Shown here: one piece after another, positions 41,931-53,800 of the stretch | How the letters are laid out: every line of letters begins with the position of its first letter | How positions within the stretch are numbered: position 1 is the stretch's first letter | DNA from: Meandrina meandrites | Lineage: Eukaryota; Cnidaria; Anthozoa; Scleractinia; Meandrinidae | Direction of reading: 5' to 3' | DNA: 64,000 nt | Assembly: GCA_963693305.1 (NCBI GenBank) | Contig: OY855913.1 | Span: 3,169,001 to 3,233,000 of the forward strand | The notes under the pieces: model-generated | Databases searched by the model: none | What the model was told of the DNA's origin: nothing | What the model saw: the letters and a program-made list of their open reading frames with translations, nothing else | Program-made: the position numbers and the translations under genes

Positions 41931-42781
41931 CGGTCGGCTATCAGGTTTTGACTTTCAGCTAATATAATGTTGTCAAATTTCTATTTTAGCTCTGTAAAAA
42001 CGTTGGAACTTTAACCTAAACTATTAAACTAATTTTATCTCGATGTTGTGTCAGATAAAAAGTCAGGATCTACTTTATTCATTATTCTACTAACATCTGG
42101 TTATTTTTTTCGTGTCTCTAGTCACTGTGTAGTGTGTATAGTGAAAATTAAGTTGTCGTTGTTGTAGTGTATTCAACGCGGCTAATGGACACTTGAAAAA
42201 AGTTACTTACCTAATTAATAATTTCTTGAATGAACCTAACGTGTTCGATGAGTGCTGCACTTAATGATATGGATCGTGGACTGATAATCATAGGCTGCCA
42301 TTTCTGGCCACAAAACAAATCAAGGAAAACGCACTGTGAAACGTCATGTTTTATGAGCCTGCTTTAGATTCCACTTTCTGTGATTAATCGGCAGTGACAC
42401 TTCCGGTTACTTGAAGCTCCGACATCCGGTTTCTTATCTCTTGATCTGGGTGAGGTCGTAGGAGGCCTGGAAGCTAAAACCGAAATAGCTCGTGTTTGAT
42501 ATTTTGACAGAAGAAAATATTGAAATTTCTACAAGAAGAGGTCACAAAAGTCTCAGTAAGATATGATTAAGTGTGGTAAATTATTTTCTCGTCCTGATTT
42601 ACGGGTATGTAAAATTACTTCGATGTCCTTCAAAAGAGCGCGGTTTGGAATCCAGGCGTGGAAGCACAGGTGAGATTTTGTGGTATATACTATTTTGTTT
42701 ACGTCTCCTCAAAAAGAAGAATTTCTGTGCACTTTACAATTGTTCTTGAAATTTATTAAGTTTGTTAGCTGCTTAAGTGAG
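41931..42781. promoter_or_regulatory. Upstream region of the aldo/keto reductase gene
   Basis: Likely promoter and 5' UTR. A possible small upstream exon ends at 42669 with a good donor (CACAG then GTGAG). If spliced to a TAG or AAG acceptor just before the next ATG it would stay in frame and add MSFKRARFGIQAWKH to the N-terminus. I cannot decide between this and initiation at 42782. Confidence 0.4.
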
Positions 42782-44784
42782 ATGACTTTTTCTTCTTTAA
42801 TTATACTGACGCTTTCCTTCTCTGTGGCTGATGAAATCTGCGACAGGAACAGTGAAAACCGCGAAGACATATCAGCTTCTAGAGGAAAACGCGCGAACTT
42901 TTACTCTTCCCCTCGATCTAATATCCAGGACGTCGTCAATATTTCTTCTACTGTTAATCTAAACGACGGCGTGAAAATTCCGATATTTGGCTTGGGAGTC
43001 TATTTAGCGGGATCTGGTCAAGAAACTCGAAATGCCGTGCTTTGGGCCCTGGAAAATGGGTACAGACAAATCGATACAGCGGCAAGATATATGAATGAAG
43101 AAAGCGTTGGTGAGGCCATCAGGCAGAGCAAGATTTCACGAGGAGAGATCTTTGTTGTTACTAAGCTGTATGACACTGATCATGGATATGAAGAAACGCT
43201 AAAAGCTTTCAACAAGAGTTTAGGAAAACTCGGAATGGAATACGTGGACTTGTACCTGATGCATTCTCCTCTTCCTGATAAAGTTGCACCTTCATGGAAT
43301 GCCATGATCAAGCTACAACAGCAAGGGCTCATCAGGTTTGTTGTGAGATTTAGATTTAAGGAAAAAACTTCACTAGCCCCAGCAAGGGTGGGGTCAGAAC
43401 GGCAGAGACCACTGCATATGAAAGCTAGTCAAATGATTCATATACTAATTTGTGAATCAACCCAAAAATAATGTCTGCTTGTCATCCAGACTATTAACCC
43501 GACTTGGTGTCTTTTCCTATATTGAGTTAGCCTTGGAATGCAGCCAAATCTCCGTCACTGCTCTTGGAAAACATTCAAAGTAACATATCAGTGAGCGATA
43601 TTAGGGTCTGACTTAATAGCTTGGTGCTGACCAAAAGGATTGTGGCCTCAGCTGGCGTAAAAAATGGGGGTATATCATTCCCTTCAGTTTACTTGAGGAT
43701 TATTCTAGGAAATATAGGTTTTGGGTAGAATACAAATGTTTGTTTGAAGTCCATGAATTATGGAGCAGGGAAAATATATTTGCAAGATTGTAAAATTTTG
43801 TCTTCAGCCATGCATATGGCGAGTGGTGTCATAGTGATGTAAGGGGGATTCCCCCCAACTGAGGAAAAAAATCATCACTGAAGTTCATTCACAATGTACA
43901 ACTCGGGTGTGAATGAGTGCCCTTGGTATAGCCAAAAATTATTATAAAATGTTTGAGTAATGGTCAGTTCGAGTTCATTATAGTTCCATAAATCACACAG
44001 ACTAAGTCATGCATGTGCTTTATTGAGATATAATACATATGGCTTTCATCATGTGTTCAAGTGCATGCTATTTCCTTTGCATTTTATAAAAGAAACTTGT
44101 GTGTTCAACGATAACAAAGACAGAGAATGTCAAAAAATTACCGAAAAAAAAAAAGAAACTTCATCTTCATGCATTGTTGAGTTGTATAATCACTTACAAT
44201 AGGAAGTGTGAGAAGCAACTTGGCTGCACCTCGTGCTTCTTTGTGCACTTCTCACATGTTTTTGAAAATCCCTGCATGCTTATATAACTCAACAATGCAC
44301 TCGGATACGTTTTTTATTTCTTTATTAAAATCTATGTACCCTGATTTTTTACAGGTCCATTGGTGTGTCTAACTTTGGCATTCACCATCTTGAAGAGTTG
44401 AAGAAGCACTCAACTGTTATGCCCTCTGTCAATCAAATTGAGGTGCACCCCTTTTTACAAGAGAATGATCTGGTAAATTACTGCAAGAAAGAGGGTATTG
44501 CTGTTCAGGCTTATTCACCACTGACAAGAGGAGAGAAACTTGGCCATCCCACTCTGAAATCCATTGCAGACAAGAACAGAAAAACTCCAGCACAAATCTT
44601 ACTAAGATGGTGTATACAGAAAGGCTATATTTGTATCCCCAAGTCAAGTCGATCATCTCGGATTGTAGAAAATGCTAGCATATTTGACTTTAATTTGCCT
44701 GAAGAGGACATGGATATTTTGGATGGGTTGGAAGATGGGTTCAGGACAGGAGGACCCAAAATACTAGAGCCTTGGAATGGCTAG
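42782..44784 (+). CDS. Aldo/keto reductase with N-terminal signal peptide
   Basis: Two exons, 42782-43335 and 44355-44784, joined in phase (LIR then SIGVSNF), give 327 aa. Residues 1 to about 18 (MTFSSLIILTLSFSVADE) look like a signal peptide, then a short polar linker leads to the (beta/alpha)8 domain from about residue 55. The catalytic tetrad is visible: Asp and Tyr in QIDTAARYMNEESVGEA, Lys in VVTKLYD, His in LYLMHSPLP. The NADPH-binding parts NQIEVHPFLQ, QAYSPLTRG and CIPKSSRSSRIVEN are present. The family reduces aldehydes and ketones with NADPH; the closest type is the glyoxal or methylglyoxal reductase-like group. A secreted or ER form is unusual, because most AKRs are cytosolic. Start choice: the first ATG in frame. 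Confidence 0.9.
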
Positions 44785-44984
44785 ATAGATGTAACATTGA
44801 ATACTAAATTTCCAAACAGATATTATTTTGTGCCTCATGTCTTCTTTGTCAGTCGAAACGGAGCACAAAATGATATCTGTATACTCAGACAGCAAATGTT
44901 AAAATATATAGGTTAAAGGCCAGACATTTCCAACATAGCACTGAAAGTTCAGGAAAAAAGGGCTTTTTTATCTAGACAAAGTTA

Positions 44985-45262
44985 TTCCCCAGGCCCCGGT
45001 TCTTCAAAGGGTGGATAATGCTATCCACCAGGCCTCAGTTGTTCAAATGGTTGATAACGCTATCCACCAGATAAATATTTACTATCCAGTGAATAGGGTA
45101 GTTTGTTTTGCCAACACTTATTCACTGGATAGCAATTTATCTGGTGGATAGCATTATACACCTTTTGAACAATTTGGCCCAGATAAATGACTATCCGGTG
45201 GATAGCGTAGCATGTTTTGGTCAACACTTATCCACTGGATAGTGATTTATCTGGAGGAACAA
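44985..45262. mobile_element. Nested GGATAGC/GCTATCC foldback elements
   Basis: Several copies of GTGGATAGCGCTATCCACC-like half sites: GATAAATATTTACTATCC and GGATAGCAATTTATCTGG form one hairpin around a CAACACTTATTCACTGGAT core, with a second diverged hairpin following (45180-45260). A decayed relative lies at 54560-54700. Confidence 0.75.
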
Positions 45263-45295
45263 CCGAGGCTAGTAAGGTAGCTAGTGGTCCGAGGA

Positions 45296-45605
45296 GGGTA
45301 CTCAGGATTTCAAGTGACTGGGATGATCAAACAGGAGCAAAAATCAAGACTCAGAAAAATCCTTATGGCTTCCAACAAAACCCAAAAAAATCCCTGACTT
45401 CACTTTTGGCCATAACCCTTGGTGGGTATAGGGCCAGAGGAAAAAAAAATCCCTGAACCAACAATTAACTCCCCAAAAATCCCATGCCAAATTTCCGACC
45501 CTTAAAATTTAAACATTAAAAACATCCAAAAAATCTTGGAATCCAAAATTTCAAGCCCAAAAAAAATCCTTCCATCATCCCTGTCACTTGAAATCCTGTG
45601 TACCC
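45296..45605. mobile_element. TIR element with repeated CCAAAAAAATCC motifs, copy 2
   Basis: Ends GGGTACTCAGGATTTCAAGT and its complement (about 32 bp with few mismatches). The interior repeats (C)2-3(A)5-9TCC about five times, the complement of the motif in the element at 32262. Confidence 0.8.
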
Positions 45606-45648
45606 GCCTTGGGCTAGTGGTTAAAATTGCAATGAGCAGTATGAATAC

Positions 45649-45770
45649 AGTTGAACCCCTCATAAGAAAGCCTTTAGAGGTGGTCACATTTGGGAGGTTC
45701 TGACCACAGTTATTTGACAAACAATATTTTAGTGGGAGGTGGTCTCACTGGACAGTTTGACTGTAATAGA
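45649..45770. mobile_element. Possible short pogo/Tigger-type remnant
   Basis: TACAGTTGAACCCC at the left and CAGTTTGACTGTA at the right are imperfectly inverted and flanked by TA. The interior AGGTGGTCAC..GGGAGGTTCTGACCAC fits this class. Compare the clearer element at 53988. Confidence 0.45.
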
Positions 45771-46634
45771 AAATACAAAATTTGTTGCAAGCTTGTGCAA
45801 TATTTTATTAACAGAACTGTGCTTTGAGTAATCATCATTAGTTCCTTTTCCCTGTGTTGGGGTAGGGTGGGGGCAACCCTGAAAGCGGCGAGTCAAAACT
45901 AAGGGGAGGGGGGTTTTGCCACTCTCTTGCCCCAAACGCCTTGCCATTCTCCATTCTCATACAGTTTTTCGCACTGCTCCCTAACTAACCAAACTCATGG
46001 AGCAGGCTACGTGCACTGATCATTTTGCCAATAAAGAATTTTCATGTCTTCAAAAATATCAGGCAGAACATTACAATTTCCAATAAGAGTTCATTTCTTC
46101 ATAAATGGGCAACCCTCTTCAGCTATTTGGTTGAAAACATTAATTAAAAGTAAGAATCAGAACACAAGAGAAAACATAAGGCAAAATTGAACACTACAAG
46201 AAAAACTTTATTTTGTTGATGCAGTACAAAATAGTGCAAGGCTATTAACAAGTCAGGCTATTGCTAAGACTTTATTTAAGTTGCAAATTTTTACATTTTG
46301 TAATAAAAAACTTGAAGTTGAATTATTTAATTTTTCTTTACTGCCCAATCTGTTTTACAAATTGTTATTTTATTAGCCCCTCTAGATGGTGTTAGACAAT
46401 AATTGCATTACTTAATTTTTGTTCTGAAAGTTTATAATTAAATCCGTTTAGTTCTTTGGCTACTACTTTGCTGATGTGCTGTGGATTGCACGTTATTTAA
46501 AACTGTGTAGTTACAGAAATTCTTGTTAGAATGCGCAGTAAACTAAATAAAATTGAATACAGGGCAATCCTAGGTTTGGTTTGGTACATCTAAAGTTCAT
46601 AATGATAATTATTGTCATTCTACATGTAACACTG
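45771..46634. other. No gene seen
   Basis: AT-rich intergenic DNA between the reductase gene and the next transposon. No exon candidates. Confidence 0.45.
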
Positions 46635-47549
46635 TTAAGGACGGTGCCTACTAATAGCGAGGTATTTTTGCCCGGCCGATGACTATGCAAGGGAAGTAGA
46701 TGTTACCAAGGGCTATTAAAATCCGAAAAGAAAATTAGGGGTAGCCACGCAAATTTTCGAGATAATTAGGTTTGAAATCTTGAAAAAAGTGCTGACGTGG
46801 CATTTTCAAAAAAAGTAAAAGGAAATAAAATTTCCTTACAAATTACCTTTAAATTTGGTTTTTCATGAACAAAATCAACACTAAATATAACGATCTTAAA
46901 AATAACTAACAAATACTATCTTTGAAACTGCGTGAACCACGTTTTTATTGACAAAACGATTGCACTTGAGCCATTTTTGACTCTAACAGCTCTCTCTTGC
47001 AAGGCCAGAAAAACAGCCTAAACAATTTTTGCACTGAACGAAAAATTAATCATGTGTTCTATAGACTTACCACTTCCATTTTATAAAATAAAAAGTATGG
47101 GTCACCACGCGTTTTCAAAAGTTAGATGAGTTGTATGGAATCGCTTTTGAGGTCAGTTACACTTTTCCTATCCCCTCCCTAGTGAGTTAAATATTTGCTT
47201 CTCGCGCAATTTTTCACGCGTGCACCACGTCATATGTAGTTAGCAGTTTGCTGATTACGTTTGAGTGATTAGCGATGTGTTTCAGACTGTTAAATGCGAG
47301 CCATTTTTATTGATAAGCGTTTAGGGCTTACTGATATGTTACTCTTTCACTGTTCCTGGTTTAGTACGTCCATTAACTGGATTTCGTTGCAACCGAAATT
47401 TTCTTGCATTTTAGTCGAGCGCTTGGTCGCAAAGTTGAATTCGTCATTTTGAGCGAGCAAATTCCCTTAGCGCGCGCGTCTAGTGCGATCGATGCCTTGC
47501 GTGATGCGCAGAAGATGTGCGCAGTAACAAAAGTAGGCACCGTCCTTAA
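46635..47549. mobile_element. 907-bp TTAA-flanked TIR element
   Basis: TTAA then GGACGGTGCCTAC at the left; GTAGGCACCGTCC then TTAA at the right. The perfect 13-bp inverted ends and TTAA duplications are typical of piggyBac-type non-autonomous elements. No open frame longer than about 60 codons inside. Confidence 0.8.
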
Positions 47550-47866
47550 GTGAAGGGGAAAAAGTGGCTGGTTCTAATTACCAAGGAAAATGGTTTTACT
47601 TATACTCTGAGCACTGATGTCAGTGAGGTGGAAGCAAAAGATTAATAAACATGCATGTAAAGATCCACCAATAGTATATGACAGTCAAAACCCTTATCAA
47701 CTCAGCGATGGACCTCCCATTACATACTTGACTGATTTTTTTTTCTGGGTTTGCAAAAAATTACCAGATGAATCCTTTAAAATGAAAAAAAAATTATATA
47801 TAAAAAAGTTTTTGCTGTTGTGAAAATCAAGCACCCAATCTCTGTATGGCTTCTCAAGCCTGTGCT

Positions 47867-50836
47867 TTACTTCAAAAATGGTAAAATCTGTTCATCAAAA
47901 AACTCGTCTGTAAACTGCAAGTGATCTCCATCAGCAGTTAGGAAGTGAAGTTTCTTGTCATGGTCCATTTGCTTTAAACCCAGCCAATCCTAAAATAAGA
48001 TTAGCACATATTAATGATTTTTATTAGAAATGATCGCTTGTTTTTTTTTTTTTAGGTTATTTATCCTTCTTGTTTACACTGTGGTATAATTTACCCTTGG
48101 TACATACACCTTCTTCGATGGTTTAACATATAATACGCGCGGATATTTTGCGAGTTGCGTAGTATTTTTCCGAGCCCCGAAGGGGCAAGGAAAAATACCA
48201 GCAATGAGCAAAATGTCCGCTCGTATTATATGTTAAACCATCGAATAAGGGACTTATTATTTCAGTAAAAAATAAAGTTTTGTTCGGCCACTTTGTTGCT
48301 CGGCTTCCAGTCCATATTTTTGTCCTGTTCTACAGTGTAATAACGTGGCATATTTTGCACGTTCTCTTGCCCTAATATGGTAAAATGGCGCAATAGTGGA
48401 ATAATAAAATCTGGTATTTTCCTTTGTTTGATATATTTCATTTAAGGTACTGTAAAATTCCAGTTATAGGCCTTGTGCTTATACAACTTTGTAAGGGGTT
48501 TTTGGGTGGGCTTATAAACGGAGGGGCTTATATCCGGGGGGGGGGGGGGGGGGGGGAGACTTATAAGTGGAAAACACATTTCAAAATACGTTTTTAAGTG
48601 AAGAAGTCATAATAAAGCACTATTTAGCCCTGTTCAGTGTGTGTGTGTGTGTGTGTGTGGGGGGGGGGCTTATAACCAGATTTTTTTTTTTGTTTGGTTT
48701 CCAGGTAGATGGGCCTATAACCAAGGGGCCTATAAGTGGGGGGACTTATAACTGAAAGTTTTTGGTATATCACCATACACCCAAGGCTTGGTTTCCAGCC
48801 ATTTTGTGAACCTGCATTCCTTGGGAGGAGGATGAAAACTGAACTCCCAAAACAGCTGGAAATCAAGCCAAGCGATACACAGGAATAAAGGAAAATACCA
48901 AATACCACAACATATGCATGTTCCTCAGCAGTTGTATGGGCCCTAACCCTCATGCTTTAGTCACTCACTCAATCCTGGTGTATTTGACTGACAAACTCCA
49001 ATAATAACAAGTTAGAGCAATTCTATACAGGTCCACATACACACCTCTTGGTACAATGGGCTCTCCTGTAAAGTGTATTTTTCCTTGCCTTGTCCAGGCT
49101 TAAAGAAACCAAACCACTACAAGGTAAAACAAATAGACATGGTCAGTAAGTTTACTTCAAGTATCAGAACAATGTAAAATGATAAATAAATGATTAATTG
49201 AAAATGACAATTGATGACGTAGCCTCCGAGACCATTTAATATACATTCTTATACAACATAGGATCAGTTCAAGCAAGCAAGCAGTCAGTCAGTCAGTCAG
49301 TCAGTCAGTCAGTCAATCAATCATGTAACATCTAATGAGCTAGAAGCTCATTGGAAAATCTGTTTACTAAAATTGAAATTATTTTCCTTTCAGTCCTTAA
49401 TAATAATTTGGGAAGGTGCAGTGGCCTAATGGTTATTGCGCCGTACTCTGGATTGAGCGGTCCATGTTCAAGCCCTGACTGGGTCACTGTGTTGTATTCT
49501 AATGGGCAAAGTCACTTAACTCTCACAGTGTGGTCTGCCTCTCCCCATCCAGGTGTATAAACGGATACCGGCAAATGGGGGGTAACTCTATGGTGGACAA
49601 GCATCCCATTCAGGGGAAAGTAGGAATATTGTCGTTGCTTCATGTTACAGAAATGGGATTAATTACCTTCAGCCTGATGGGCCACTAGGCTCGAATGCAG
49701 ACTTTATACTCAATAATAATTTAATCAAAAGCTTCCTTATACCTCTGACTCTTTAGGATCAACCATGGTGTCCTTGCCAAACATCACCATCACAAAGTTC
49801 TTCAATTTCATCAGGTTCTCCTTGTACTGAGGATTCTTCACCTACATAATATTCAGAAATTTCATTGTAAGTTGTGAAAGTTAGGTAGAATATTCACCAT
49901 GGCAAAAATTAAATTTAAGAGTTGGACAGATACTGATAACCTAAAAATAAATTTACATGGAGCAATAAACATAACCTCCCAAATTTATTTCTTGTACAGT
50001 GTACTACAGTTATTCATTTGTAATGCTATAAGTAAAAGATAAAAATGCCTTCAGTAAATAATGGAATGAAGATTTCTGGGAACCACAGTAAAAATGAATA
50101 ATCATTATTTAACAACTGTGAAAACAGTGGACACCAACAGAAAACTCCATTTTAGGGAAGACTCCTCAATCCTCCTGGAATATGACATACCCTTTCTTGG
50201 TTGATATCAGCCAAGAAGACACTCTTTTCCCTGTATTCTTCCTCATTCAATGGGTCATGCCAGTATTCGGCTTGAACAAGGCTGAAGAGCAACACAACAA
50301 TATGACAATGAAGTTGTCTAGTGTGATTTTACAGGTGTTGCTGTGTATAACAAGGTTGGAAATAACGACCGGTGATTGGTAATTACCAATCAAATTTACC
50401 AGCCAAAAATTAATCATGTTGGAGCAAAGCAGCATAGGCCACAGACAAAGTTCTTCCACCTTCCTCTTTCCTCTATCCCTGGCCAATCATTCTAGTTTAC
50501 AATCAGTTCAAATATGTGGTAAGGTGTTGTTAATAATCAGTGCCAGCAATCAGTGATCTTTTTTAGTTAACAGTTGTAACAAAAGCTTTCTGACTAGTAA
50601 TTTTGAATTGAAAACTATCTTATCTGCAAAACACCTGATTAAACATCTGACTAATTAAAATAATGAGAGAAACTTACAAATCTTGAATCCAGCTGTTAAA
50701 GGCAAAAAAGAAAAGAAAAACTATTAATTTTGTTACAAAATGGACATGTTTCTCACAAAATAGCTCTGTTCTCATTAGCTGGAAGCTGGAATACAGTCAG
50801 AGAAATCTGGTCAAGGCAGAGGCAGTGGTGAAGGGT

Positions 50837-50867
<31 letters not shown>

Positions 50868-53800
50868 CAGATGAGCACTCTTAGATTTGACTTATACAAG
50901 GCACGTAAAAAGCAGAGAGTACAATTCAGTTGAACTCAAGAGTCACTTACTCTACATAAGCTCCAAGATTCAACAACTTTCTGATATACGAGCAAATGGT
51001 GGAGTTTTCACCAGGGCAATGTGGAAATCCATAAACACCTGTAAAAAGATCAAAATAATGATCAAGAACTTCTATGTCATTGATCAATAATATTAATATT
51101 ACGTTATATAATGAACATAAGGGTGAGTTAATAATAAATCCATCAGCAAAACAGAATAATAATTAATGTTTAACTTAGTATTGACTAAGAATCTTTGTTT
51201 CATTACTCTGATTGTTGGCAATTAGAAAGTAGGCAACTTTGCTTGGCAAAGTATCCAATGCTTTTTGCTACTAGCAGTCAGCATTTTATTCACATGATGG
51301 AAAAAAAACATGCTCCATCATAAAGCTTAGTAGCACACAACTCACAAGCAGCTTCTTTTCAATGTCATTAAATAACTATGCTTGTAAAATTAACTAATAA
51401 TTCAAAAGGAATGGATCCCATGAAAAGACACTGTTCAGGACACAGGAATGCACTGTAAATCCCCATACAGGATAGACATTCTATTATTGTATACAAAATA
51501 GGCATTCTGTAAATTTTGATATAGAATGGGACTGATTGCTTACATCAATTTGACATTTTGAAGCTTAAAAAACAATAAAAATTGCATAATTCCCAAGTCC
51601 GATAGAGCATTCATGTCCAGTCTGTATGGGTATTTATTATATGGCCATGTCTCACAAGGATTGGGAACTACCAAATTCGCGAATTTGATTGGCTAAAATC
51701 GATATTGACCGCGGTCTAGATTTTCCCATCTAGACCGGCATCTAGACCGGTTGCACTTACGTTGAGAAGTTTACAAACAAAAATGCAAAAATGTTGACTC
51801 GTTTCTGCTAAAAAGTAATAAATGGAAGAACCAAAAGCTTGACGCGAAAGAAGGTAACAAGAACAAGCAACTTTGGCAAATTTTCGTTCAGTTCACAGGC
51901 ACAAAATCAAAACACCAGCTAGAAGCGAATTTGCGAGGTAATTGCAAGGTCAGAAGTTAAAAGCACTTAACACGATTAAACATGTTAAAAGCGACTAAAA
52001 TACCGGTAAGAATATTTTATCAGTCGATTAAAGGGGCTAGAGAAGTTGAAAACATACCTGTCGATGATATTGACCTTCTCTTTTTCTAATTTTTCCGTGA
52101 TCGCCGTTCACTAGCAAAATGTCAGCAAGTACGGCAAACCAAAGCGAATTTTTAAACTGAAAAGTTTTCTAGTTTGGCCATATAATAAACATCTTATTAA
52201 CCAAGCTTAGTCGGTCTGTATGGGAGAATCTTGACCTCGGTCATGAGTACAGACCTCACTGCGTTCCGTCTGTAATCACGACCTCAATCAAGATTCTCCC
52301 ATACAGACCTCCTGCTCGGTTAATAAGAGCTAATTACAATGGTTTGCCTTCGGCTCGCCAATGTAAATACCATACAGTTTGGCCCCTCATATTTTTTCAA
52401 GCTCTTCTGTAATCACGACCTCAATCAAGATTCTCCCATACAGACCTCCTGCTCGGTTAATAAGAGCTAATTACAATGGTTTGCCTTCGGCTCGCCAATG
52501 TAAATACCATACAGTTTGGCCCCTCATATTTTTTCAAGCTCTTCTTAACCAATGCAGTCATAGTCCTCCAGAGACTCTCTCCTCTGCAGAGGCTCATAAG
52601 AGTTTTGGTGTGCAAAAAATCGCTCAGCAATGTCAGTGTGGGTCAAAATTGGAGAGAACGTCGCAGGAGCCGGATAATCTGGTCTATTGTGACTGTACTT
52701 ATCTTGCCCAGCAGACTTCCATAATAAACATCCCATAGAATGATAGAACCTATGTTGAGGAGAGAGCTCCAGAGATAATTACACCAGTTTTCAGTGCGTA
52801 GCACCTATCTTTTGACATCCATCTTTCAACATGCTAAGCAAACAAGGATTGAAATCCACCAATCACAGCCCACTCCAGACCTTCTGAACTTGTGGCTCAT
52901 TTCCAAAGAAGTGGCATGAAACAAACACTGGCATGTGATTGGTGGATTTTGATCCTTGTTTGTTTAGCATGTCGAAAGATGATGTTACAAGAAGGATGTC
53001 GAAAGATATGTTTATGTAATGTTGAAAGGAGGTGTAATGACTGTTTGGCAGTTACATTGGGTCATTGCATGCATCCTACCTTGGTGTTGTCCACCAAAGC
53101 TGATTAAATTCAGCATCGGAGGGTTGGGACACCTCTGGGCAACAGCACGTCTAGAAAAATAAAAAACAAAGATCAAGATAGTGTATGAGCAAGATTATAA
53201 CACAGTTTGGTGATTTTCATAGTATTGTGTAAAATGGTGGAAGTTCCAGCATAGATCTAGATGTATTTTTTGAGCCCAAGATGAACACTGTGCTGCTAGT
53301 ATTAATAAATGCTGTGAACTGTTACTTACAGGAACTGTCCACCCTGTGAGAACCCCAGGGCATTGTATCCATTTTTCAGCTTTGGATCTGCAGCAACTTT
53401 GTCACAAACCTGTTGGATCTGTCAAGTACATTTTAAGACCACACCATTCAGAAATTTATTAAAACTAAATAAAGTAATGCGAAGTACCTACAGTATTGCT
53501 GCTGCAAGTGTTAACTAACGAAAATGCTTGCTTGACTATCAAAAACCTTGTAAATGAAACCATCAACCTGTGGTAATTACCACAACCAACAAAGTACATA
53601 TGTAGGAGGCTCTTTTAATGTTTATGTAAATTGCCTGCTGACGAGGCTTGGCAAGCAGATTAGCATGAACACAAAAGAATAACAAATGGCTGTAAAAAGG
53701 CTATTCCACTGAGAAAGCAACCTCCACACCATGAAAACTCACTAACAGGACCAGCACTCTAGCCATTTGGCAAAGCCACCTTGGTATAACAATAACAGAC

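Noticed and set aside
52379..52738. 119-codon plus frame and a minus frame with [15 protein letters not shown]
   Set aside because: The plus frame starts in the 137-bp duplication. The minus frame looks protein-like but has no neighbours, splice partners or family I can name.
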